Assembly: GCA_024138015.1 (NCBI GenBank)
Contig: JAMXBB010000003.1
Location: 16,484,455 to 16,548,454, forward strand
From: Lumnitzera littorea
Taxonomy: Eukaryota > Streptophyta > Magnoliopsida > Myrtales > Combretaceae
Length of the DNA: 64,000 bases
Reading direction: 5' to 3'
Both the position numbers and the translations under genes were made by a program. The first letter of the stretch is position 1; each line of letters begins with the position of its first letter. Shown here in pieces: positions 55,310-64,000 of the stretch. The notes under the pieces are model-generated. The model searched no databases and was not told where the DNA came from. It was given only the letters and a program-made list of their open reading frames with translations.

Positions 55310-56417
55310 GATACACTTCTAAGGTGTGTAGATGACAAAGAGGCTGTGGTTTTGATAAAGGAAGTACACGAAGGGGTATGTAGCCCTCACATGAATAGTT
55401 ACATGCTCGCCAAGAAGATTATGAGGCTAAGATATTACTAGTAAAAAATGGAAGGCGATTACATCAAACATGTCAGGCATTATCATTTATGCCAAGTTTA
55501 TGCAAACAAGATAAATGCCCTGCCTCAAAATTACACACGCTCTCTACACCATGGCATTTTCAATATGGGGTATAGACATCATTAGCCTAATTACTCCAAA
55601 GACATCTAAGGGGCATCACTTCATACTAGTCAACATTGATTACTTCAGTAAGTAGGTTAAGGCCTCATCCTATTCAAGCGTTACTAAAGAGGTAGTGGTC
55701 AAGTTTATTAAAAGAGATATCTTGGCTTGATACAGGGCTCCAAAAACGATCATCATAGACAATGGCACTAATCTCAACAATAAGCTTATGTCATAGTTGT
55801 GTTGACAATTCAGGATCATCCATAGAAACTCTATACCTTATTAACCCTAAATGAATGGGGCCATTGAAGCAGCTAATAAAACTCTCAAAAGGATAATTGA
55901 AAAGACGGTTGTTACATATAAGGATTGGTGTGAGATGTTGCCTTTTGCATTTATGGCCTATCGGACTTTCATTAGAACATCAATAGGGGAAACGCCTTGC
56001 TCCTTGGTATATAGTACTAAAGCAATATTACCGATAGAAGTCGAGGTCCCGTTTCTCAGAGTACTATCAGAAACTCAGTTGGATGAGGGCAATTGTGTAA
56101 AGAAGTGCATTGAGTAGTTGAATTTGATTGATGAGGAAAGATTGGCAGCCCTATATCATAATCTATGTTACCAACAAAGAATAGCTCGAGCTTTTAACAA
56201 AAGGATACGATCTTGGAACTTCAAAGAGCATGATATGGTGTTGAGAAAAGCTCTCCCCAATGCACAAGATTCTAGAGGAAAATTCGCTCCCAATTATGGA
56301 GGTCTTTATATTGTGAAGCAAGTGTTGCTAGGAAAGGCTTTAATTTTGTCACAAATGGATGGTCCGGAGTTAAGGAACCCTGTAAATGTTGACGCTATAA
56401 AATTATACTACCCATGA
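55310..56417 (+). pseudogene. Tat-like gypsy integrase (element G4)
   Basis: The zinc-finger region (VHEGVCSPHMNSYMLAKKIM, then HYHLCQVYA with the first Cys changed to Tyr) lies at 55,365-55,510. The core follows: NIDYFSK (about 55,635), IIIDNGTNLNN (about 55,755), MNGAIEAANKTLKRIIEKT (55,851). These keep the D,D,E residues despite stops. Then come FAFMAYRTFIRTSIGETPCS, a single stop at 56,115-56,117, and the C-terminal block ending FAPNYGGLYIVKQV and NVDAIKLYYP at 56,414. The terminal stop is natural for the family. Confidence 0.85.
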
Positions 56418-57139
56418 AATTCAATGGAAATTCTCACCCAAGACATGAAAATGCCAGTAATCTTAAATGTAACTTTAGTTTAATTTTCATCTTCTATAAA
56501 CAAAGTTGGTATCCTTGGCATTTGTTGACGTTGAAACCATCTCCATCACTTTTCTTGCTCCATCAAATGGTCTAATTCCCTTACTCCATTTAAATGAACC
56601 CATACACAAAAAACACGAAAAGATGAAAGTAAGATATAAAACATTGGTAATTAACAAAACTCTTCTAAATACTTTATCATGGTTTGATCCTCCTTAGTAA
56701 GGAGATTTATTTTCTATTTCTCAAGGTAGAGGCAAAATCTAGGTAGGTGAACTCCTTACGGCAAATATTTATTAGTCAAAGATAAGTAATTCAGTTCATA
56801 AAAGTCTGAAAGACAAATCAATTGAAGAACAAAAATAATAGATGGCATTCTATATTGGGCTAATTTTTGCAACCTCTCAAAAGAGCCTATGGAGTTTCAA
56901 GTTTGAATTCAATTCAAAGAACAGGTCAATTGGTTTTTATAAAACTTTTCAAAGAAATGTTTGATAATTTGGGTGCTATTGACAAAACCAGGTAAGTACT
57001 TTTATATAATGTTAGCATATTGGTTTCAAATATTGCATCTGCATCTAACCTTTACCTCCTCAGATAGTAACCAGCCTTTAAGGTACTTCTTCCTTCTTAA
57101 CAACCTTTTAGTATTCCAGTTGATCCATGGGACTTTGTC
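56418..57139 (+). other. Start of the 3' untranslated region of G4
   Basis: No coding similarity. It lies between the integrase stop and the tandem-repeat array. Confidence 0.4.
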
Positions 57140-58060
57140 CTAACTCCTTTAGGGTCTCAACCAACTTAAGGAGCCCTTCACCCATTCGATTAGGTTAGTC
57201 AACTCATAGGGGTGTGATTATGCTTCAATCTCTCGATTTGGCTCTTAGCCAACTCAATGAGCACTTCACCCGTTCACCTAAGTTAGTCAGCTCATAAGGG
57301 CACGACTAGGCTTCAATCTCTTTGCTTGGGTCTTAGCCAGTCAAGGAGCACTTACTTATCTCATTCCCTTAAGGGTTTTAGCTAGTTCAATGAGCACTTT
57401 GCCTGTTCACATAGGTTAGTCAGCTTAGAGGAGCACAACTACGTTCTTTGTTAGGGGTCTTAGCCAACTCAAAGAGCACTTACCCATTTCATTCTCTTTA
57501 GATGTCTTAGCCAACTCAAGGATCGCATACCCATCTCATTCTTTAAGAGTCTTAGCCAGCTTAAGAAGCGCATACCCATCTCATTCTTTAAGAGTCTTAG
57601 CCAGCTTAAGAAGCGCATACCCATCTTATTCTCTTTAAGGTCTTAACTAGCTTAAGTAGCACTTTGCTCGTTTACGTAAGTTAGTTAACTCAATGGAGCA
57701 CGACTAGGTTTTTCGTTAAGGGTCATAGCTAACTCAAGGAGTGCTTACCTACCTCATTCTCTTTAGGATCTTAACTAGCTTAAGGAGTGTTTTACCTGTT
57801 CACTTAGGTTAGTCAGCTCAGAGAAGCATGACCAAGTTCTTTGTTGCGAATCTTAGCTAGCTAAAGGAGCACTTACCCATCTCATTCTCTTTAAGGGTCT
57901 TAGCTAGCTCAAGGAGCGATCCGCCGGTTCACCTAGGTTAGTTAGCTTAGTGAGGTACTACCAAGTTTCAATCTCTCATTTAGAGTTCTTGCCAGCCTAC
58001 AAGGGTACTACCCCCTTCCAGTTTCTTAGCTAGCCCTTAGAGCACTCCCTCTCTCTTTCA
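57140..58060 (+). repeat. Tandem-repeat array in the 3' region of gypsy G4
   Basis: About 900 bp built from two alternating motif types: 'cttagccaactcaaggagca..acccatctcattctctttaagg' and 'gttcacctaggttagtcagctca..gcacgactagg'. The second recurs six times (near 57,185, 57,270, 57,400, 57,670, 57,795 and 57,925). A 45-bp unit 'gcgcatacccatctcattc..' is exactly repeated around 57,525-57,620. Tandem repeats between pol and the 3' LTR are a known feature of Tat/Ogre-like elements. Confidence 0.85.
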
Positions 58061-58229
58061 CCTTTTTACTGTTCATTAAGTCCTTAATAGACCAAGCTTA
58101 GTATAGCTAGTTAGTTGTAGTGCTTCTTAAGACAATTTCACTCTCGAGTAAAAATAATGTCTCTTATTTTGTTATAGCAAAGTTTTACTTAAATTTTATT
58201 ACAAAGAAAGGTAACTATAAGCAACTCAT

Positions 58230-58854
58230 TTTTACTTCCCTTTTTTTTATCATTAGAATTTTTAGAATAGTATAAAAGGTCTTAATTTAGGAAAAAACTG
58301 AAAAAAAAAAGTGGAAAATTTACAAAAAAATCACAAAAAAATAGAAATTTGGAAAAATACAAAAAAAAAAATAGAAAATTTACGAAATAAGAAATTTAGA
58401 AAAAAAATCAAAAATTTAAAAAAAAATCAAAAATTATTTTTTACTTTCTTTTAGCTTAAAAACTAAAAGTAGTTTTGATAAATTAAACTGTATTTCTAAA
58501 AAGGTAATTTTAGGAATTAAATCCAAATTTGAAAAGTTATAGTACCCATAGGGGTTTAAAGGGTTTAAAGAAGTTAACCCTTAGACTTCTTTCTATGGTT
58601 TTTCAAAAACCTTTTCTCTAAAATCAGTTTTTCCCATGCGAACCAGTGTCTAGATTAAAACCAAATCTACCCGTTTAGTTTTGACCTAAACCATTTCTTG
58701 ACCCTGATTAGGTGGCAACTCCAAAATGTTTTAAAAAATAAAAAGCCAATCTTCTTTAAACCTTAGTCAATAATCAGTATTAAATGGGTAGGGTTTAATG
58801 AAGATCAATTTAAAAAATGTTTATTTATAAAACCAGAAAAAATCAGGCTCGACA
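58230..58854 (-). mobile_element. Family E end, copy E5 (short)
   Basis: On the minus strand it begins TGTCGAGCCTGATTTTTTC and has the 'ggagttgccacctaatcag' segment (58,705), the T-rich tail and 'aattaagacc', matching the start, middle and end of E1. Only about 625 bp, so internally deleted. The left edge is uncertain. In plus orientation it could be the 3' LTR of G4 (it follows the tandem array) or the 5' LTR of the gag-bearing element that follows. Confidence 0.55.
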
Positions 58855-60180
58855 ACACAATAACCATCTTACGATCAGATCTGGACCACTTGACGATCTT
58901 ACAATCTACACACAAGTCCAAGATCCAACCATCTTAAGCAACCATCTCATGATCAAATTCAAACTACCTCACATCTACACAAATTGTAAGAACTAACACC
59001 TTCTCAAAATTGGTAACAATGCCTTAGGCTAAGAGGGATTAACTTCTATTGAAAGGAAACGCACAACACTATGTACAATGCTTCAATTATCAAATCTACC
59101 TTAAGGGGGAGAACATACACCTAATTAATTAGTCAAATCTACTCCCATTGAGAAGATCTAGAACACATGTGACTAGTTGTTCCAGCGGCTATGCCTAAGA
59201 AGATCTACTATGTGTGGTGAAGGAGGGTATTAATGTCATTTATCTTTTATTACAAATTTATTACTAGATGTCTTTTTTGTCTAACTAAACAATGTAATAA
59301 GTTATTATGAGTTTATTACATTACTAATGAATGAGAATGTTATTACGATTTTATTCCATACAGTAAAGTAAACATGCCGTTAGCGTACATACGTACTTCT
59401 ATTCTCCTTAACTCTTTCTTTAAGATTATACTAACTTAATCATTAAAGTAACTATAACAAAAAACTCTCTAATAACCTCTGTAGCTTACGTTTGCTCTTT
59501 TGTGGGAATTCATTTGCTTGTTTAAAGTTCTCGTACACTCATCCAAGAATCAAAGCAACATTTGGCACCATTTTCATGATACAAATTTGCAACCATAATG
59601 GTAAGGATGTTAAAGAACAAGAAATATTGCTCATAACACTACCACCATCAACTAACCTACGAATGTCCCCACCAACAACCAAACAATTGATCCACGACAC
59701 TTCACAAAATTAAAGGCTTTGTGCTATTATTTGTCATCGCAAAATGAAGAGATCAAGGTAGACAATACTGCACATAAGGCTTTATTTGAACTTGAAGAGC
59801 TTAAGGAGATTCCATGATTAGAGGATGTTTCTAGCCACTCGCCTAAGCAAGGGAGAAAAAACACTCCACCACCATCACCACTGCCAGCACCAGTTCAGTA
59901 AGTACGATTTGTGAGCACCCGTAATCGTACTCTTTTTCATGAAATTTTGCTAGCTGCTTCTCATAGCAAAGCTCCTGCTCTATCCATTCTACTAGCTATT
60001 TCGAGCAACCATATAGTGACCCAGTCAAATATGTCAGCTACTTCACATTAGTAGGTCTAAGTTGCAACTTGCTACAACAGACCCAATCCTTTATAAGCTC
60101 AGATGAAACACTTCCTTAAAGATATAAACATTAACTAACTCAAAGACTTATTTTAAAGCTTTTCAAGTTGAGGGAAAGCA
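58855..60180 (+). other. Leader-like stretch before gypsy gag G5
   Basis: Contains repeated 'accatct.acgatca' phrases (58,863-58,955) and one 73-codon open frame (59,492-59,713) with no recognisable similarity. It may be the untranslated leader and the frayed N-terminal gag part of G5. Confidence 0.35.
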
Positions 60181-60840
60181 AAAATAGTGACCCTTTTGCT
60201 AGGTTTTCATTCAACAACTCTCCCATCATGCAAGCTATTTAGGAGGAAGTACACCTAACAAACATCTAACTCCTAACATTTGTTGCCTATAATGGATCTG
60301 TCAATCCAAATGACCACACGTGTCACTTTTAGACAATGATGAATCTATAAAGCCTCAACGATGCAATCTCTTGGATAACTTTTTTAAGCACACTTCAAAA
60401 AGCTATTCGGACTTGATTTAACCACTTCTCACCTAAATCCATTTCCTTCTTTAATGAGCCCGCTCTTTAATTTCAGTAACATTTCTCTGCGAGCAAGTTT
60501 CCCATCAAGGATTTGTTGGCCCTTAACTTAATCAAGCAAAAGCCTGATGAGCCTATTCAAGACTATTTGTCTCAATTTAATGCCACCATGCTAAAGATCC
60601 TAAACTCGATAAGGACATCCCCTTAAACATGACTACATTTGGCATCCAATCGTCTGGGGACTTATTTAAGTCCTGAGATAAGAAGAAGCTTGATAACTTT
60701 GATGAGTTTAGAAAGAAGGCTAAATAGTACATCATAATGGAGGATAACATCCAAGTGAGACAGGTGATGCGGATTGAAACCAACAAACAAGATTGATCGT
60801 TGCGATGAGTTCAAGCTTATAAAAAGCCTGAAGAACGAGA
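60180..60840 (+). pseudogene. Ty3/gypsy gag relic (element G5)
   Basis: The plus strand, with frameshifts, reads LTFVAYNGSVNPNDHTCHF, SPKSISFFNEPAL, LLALNLIKQKPDEPIQDYLS, QFNATMLKIL and TFGIQSSGDLFKS, LDNFDEFRKKAK, IIMEDNIQVRQ. This is the Retrotrans_gag pattern (YDGt.DP.dH, lk..SI.sF..L, Q...E.l.dYl.rFN, P.s..E...rA..Yi..Ed). Protease and pol are not seen downstream; a solo-LTR-like segment begins at 61,000. Confidence 0.65.
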
Positions 60841-60999
60841 TGACATGAAAGAATCGAAAAAGTAAGATAAGCAAACCCATGAATAGCTTTAAATAATATG
60901 ACGCATCAGTAGAACTTCCAAAGACTTATGGCACAACTTGATAGAATGCACAAGGTAATCCAATAAGGTTACTCGTCACCTAACCTTACTTAAGGGTTA

Positions 61000-61694
61000 T
61001 GATAAGAGTAAAGTAAGTAAGGAAGCTAATAAGAGTAGTATTTATGAAGAGAAGAATATTTAGTATATTGATGATAAGATTGTTCTGTTTTGCGACTATA
61101 TGTATAATGGGTATTTATACTCGAAAAATTAAGGCAACATGGCTAAAATAGAAAAGACAAAATGGGTAATGTCTAAAAAAAGCAATGTATAAGGAATATA
61201 AAGGGTAAAAATGAAAATTTAAAGAAAATAATGATTAGTGCAGCAAATTCCTTTACTTAGGACGATGCGTGCCAACAACATATTGGGGATGCTGTTGGTA
61301 AAAACGGACAAAATAGTACATTCAAGATGGAAGGCCAAGCAAGGGTGACAAGCAAAGGTGCCAATCAAACATATATCGATCCAAGAAGAGATGGTTGTGG
61401 ATATGTGTTGAAACTCTCAACTTCTTGGCACCAATGTTGCCAAGTTGTTAAGTCAACTCAGTTATGACCAAGCAATTAAGTGTGAGGGGTTAGGCAATCA
61501 CATGGCATTCATCTAGTTGGCACATGACTTCCGAGAGATGTGTAGTTACTCAACTTGGTATAAGAAGTTAGTTGGCAGCAATAATCAGCTCGGCCTCGGC
61601 AAGAATCAATTAAAACAGGAGGATTCGCCTCGTTAGTCCTTATGAGTCTCAAGTGCAGCGACGAGTCAAAAGTCCAATAGTTTGATTCCTATCA
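61000..61694 (-). mobile_element. Solo LTR of family T
   Basis: Begins TGATAAGAG and ends GATTCCTATCA on the plus strand, like the LTRs of element H and of G2; 'gctcggcctcggcaagaat' matches the H LTR. Length 695 bp. The flanks GGTTA and ATAGG do not match, so no TSD is preserved. It lies just downstream of the G5 gag relic. Confidence 0.55.
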
Positions 61695-62563
61695 ATAGGA
61701 GACTAACTAGGACAAGTCGAACAAGAAGAATGATAAAGAGCAAGGTTTGATGAAGGATCCCTCGACTATAGAAATCGCTACAAAAAATTTGCTTTTCAAT
61801 AGGGATTTGAATTCCCTACCAAAAGCAAATAGTTTTCTACAACAGGTTTTTCTAAGAAATAAGTTCCCTACAATGAATTACTACCAAAAAGTCATAATAT
61901 TAGTCCATTATAGGGAAAAGATCCCTAAAAAAAAAAGCATAAATTAACTAGGTTGCTATAATAAGTTTCTTGCTATAGCTACTAATAGGTTTGTTAACAA
62001 CCTATTTTAAGGATGTTGTCCTTATAGAAAGTAACACACGACAAGGAGATTATCTTTACGAAAACCTTATTTAAAAAAAAAAAAAAACCAAGATTTGTCT
62101 TTTCACAATTAATGTAATAAAAATAATAATTTTTCATTTCCTACCCATGTGAAATTCATCTTTACATTATTTCCTTACAATAAATAATACTTCTCACCTA
62201 TCCCAAATAATAACATTAATATAATAAAAATAGTGAATTGGAAATGTACTTTAATCAGTAAGAAAAAAAAATTCTAACCAATATTATAATCGTCACTTTA
62301 TCAACAATTAGCAATAATGCTATACATACTGCAAAACCCAATATATATAACTTCCCATCCTAGTATCAAGAAAAAAATATAATAACTTACATAAATATAT
62401 ACAAAATAGAAATAAAAAAATAGGTATATAAAGACATATAAATTTACACACGAAAAAAAAAACACATAGAATTTTCAACCAATGAAAAAAATACATATAT
62501 ACCTCCCACATACATATCAAAATATAAAGTATTAAAGGAAAAAATTTTAATTAAAAAAAAAAT
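61695..62563. other. Non-coding stretch, no gene seen
   Basis: Short open frames only. A few bases after 61,700 could be the tail of the G5 gag, but this is not convincing. Confidence 0.4.
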
Positions 62564-62762
62564 TCTCCTTTTGCCAACTTCTCGTCATCTTCTCATATCC
62601 ACATCTAATCCTTAAGCAACATTACACAACAAAAAAAATAAATTTTCTCCTTTTGCCAAATTCTAATCATCTTCTCATATCCACATTTAGTCCTTAAACA
62701 ACATTACATAACAAAAAAATAAATTTTCTCCTTTAGCCAGCTTCTAATCATCTTCTCATACA
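62564..62762. repeat. Tandem repeat, about 2.4 copies of 81-82 bp
   Basis: Units start at 62,564, 62,646 and 62,727, each opening 'tctcctttt(a)gcca' and containing 'atcatcttctcata'. Confidence 0.85.
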
Positions 62763-64000
62763 ACATGGTAAAAAGATAGTGCCTCTGGGCATTGGGCTTA
62801 TGGAATAAGAAAAAAATGAAAGTGTTTGGCTTCTATCTGATGGCTGTGCTAACCATCCAAAAGACGAGTAGTAGGGAATAGATATAAGAGATGAACAATA
62901 ATAAATGACTAGGTTACTGAGACATTTAAGAAGGAAGATAGAGACAAAGGTAAAGGGATGTAAGAGGAAAGATGGAGAAGAAGATAATCGTTGAAATAGA
63001 GCCCTAATTGGAAAATAAAGCCAAAGTAAACCCTAATGTGTAATCTAGGTTTATCTAATTGTTCAAAAGGAAAAGGGGTTAAATAGGGAAGTGGACATAT
63101 TGTCAAAAGTGAAAGAGAATGTTAAGAGAAAGGGAGAATGTAGAGAGAAGGGGAGATGTTATGATAAAGGGTGAGAGGGAGAATGAAGAGAGAGAGGGAG
63201 ATATGGAGATAAAGGGAGAGAGAGCAATAAAAGGGAAGCTGAAAATTGAGAAAAAAAAAAAAAGGCCACTTGGAGTGCTTTTAGGGTTAAGGGTTCTTTT
63301 AGGAAATGCAGGGGTATTCTTTTTGTGTGTATATATATATATATATATCTACTTTTATATCTATATCTATAATATTTAAACCAATAAGAAGGGAACAACT
63401 ATCATTTGACTTTTTTATATTAAAGTTTTAGACCTTATCTTTTATCCATTCTATCTTCTCTCCCCTCAAATTCTCTCTCTTAAAATTGCAACAGCCATTT
63501 TTATTACCTACTTCTACTTAGTTACTATTATCTTTCATTAGTTCTAAAATCTCTCTTCCAAGACATTATCCAATCATTGTCCTATATCATATGTTTTCAA
63601 CATTTTGAAATACCCACCACTTTGTATCTATCTCAATATGAAAATAAATGGCGATGAAATCTTAAATTGATAAGAAGTTTGAAAATAGATGATCTTGCTA
63701 TAACATAAGCTAATCTCTCTATAGAAAACACAATTCATCATATCTTTGATTCACATTAACTAGCAAAATAATATAATTTGATGATGGTCATATTTGCTCA
63801 TAACAACTTGGTAGTTTTATTTTAATTATAGTTGTATCATGATTCCTTTTGCCATTCCATTGCACAATCTTTCCTTCATTGTTTCATTGGTAAAATAGTG
63901 ACTTATTCGATGAAGCAACTTAATTACGATTAGTATAATCTTATATACTTTAACAAAATCATTTATAATGTATTACTATTTTTTTTTCTCTTTTTTTTTT
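62763..64000. other. Low-complexity and AT-rich end of window, no gene seen
   Basis: Includes a GA-rich zone (63,100-63,230), an (AT)n run near 63,332-63,348 and T runs at the very end. Apparent open frames here are low-complexity Arg/Glu or Leu/Ser strings. Confidence 0.5.

Noticed and set aside
57140..58060. CRISPR-like array
   Set aside because: Repeats are adjacent and imperfect, with no unique spacers of uniform length, and they sit in a plant retroelement 3' region.
63119..63398. Overlapping open frames on both strands near the window end
   Set aside because: GA-rich and AT-repeat low complexity only.

Overview
The window looks like nuclear DNA from a flowering plant, most likely a eudicot; the species cannot be read from it. 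It is AT-rich. The evidence for a plant is a spliced gene fragment of the plant insulin-degrading-enzyme type with GT..AG introns, one short plant-specific gene, and a dense, nested set of decayed Ty3/gypsy and Ty1/copia retrotransposons, solo LTR-like elements, a TRIM, MITEs, Helitron-like repeats and a LINE 3' end. There are no bacterial features, rRNA genes, convincing functional tRNA genes or CRISPR arrays.

Layout. 1-4.4 kb: end of an LTR-like element (family A), a gag-like coiled-coil relic and half of a gypsy integrase (minus strand). 4.4-9.0 kb: a family A element inserted in that integrase with target-site duplication (TSD) CATAG, itself carrying a 2.9 kb family E solo LTR-like element; the other half of the integrase lies at 9.03-9.53 kb. 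9.5-11.6 kb: a short LTR-like piece, four exons of an insulin-degrading-enzyme-like gene (minus) and a chromovirus-type gag (plus). 12.2-18.5 kb: two head-to-tail copia relics (minus). 18.5-24.5 kb: a gypsy gag-protease relic (minus) whose 5' LTR is split by a 2.9 kb family B element. 24.5-33.9 kb: truncated family E copy, Helitron-like repeats, and a 3.5 kb family B element with perfect TSD CTATA. 33.9-36.5 kb: family E copy with perfect TSD GTTAT. 36.5-42.8 kb: copia pol relic (minus) carrying a TRIM and a 3.2 kb gag-protease-only LTR element with perfect TSD GTAAT. 42.8-46.4 kb: gypsy LTR fragment, then a hAT-like MITE split by a family E copy. 47.6-48.5 kb: LINE 3' end with poly-A, split by another MITE. 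49.06-49.31 kb: the only gene that looks intact, an 83-residue plant protein (minus), with a TATA box. 53.1-58.9 kb: the best preserved element, a Tat-like gypsy pol (plus), followed by a tandem-repeat array and a family E end. 60.2-61.7 kb: gypsy gag relic and a solo LTR. The rest is AT-rich sequence in which I see no gene.

How it fits together: almost everything is a record of insertions into older insertions. Direct repeats of 5 bp (LTR elements) or 8 bp (hAT-like MITE) give the order of events. All pol frames carry stops, and several key catalytic residues are lost (protease Asp to Asn or Tyr, RT YVDD to YLDN). No retroelement here looks autonomous. Element family letters A, B, E and T are my own labels; their strand is a reading convention unless a PBS, PPT or coding region fixes it.
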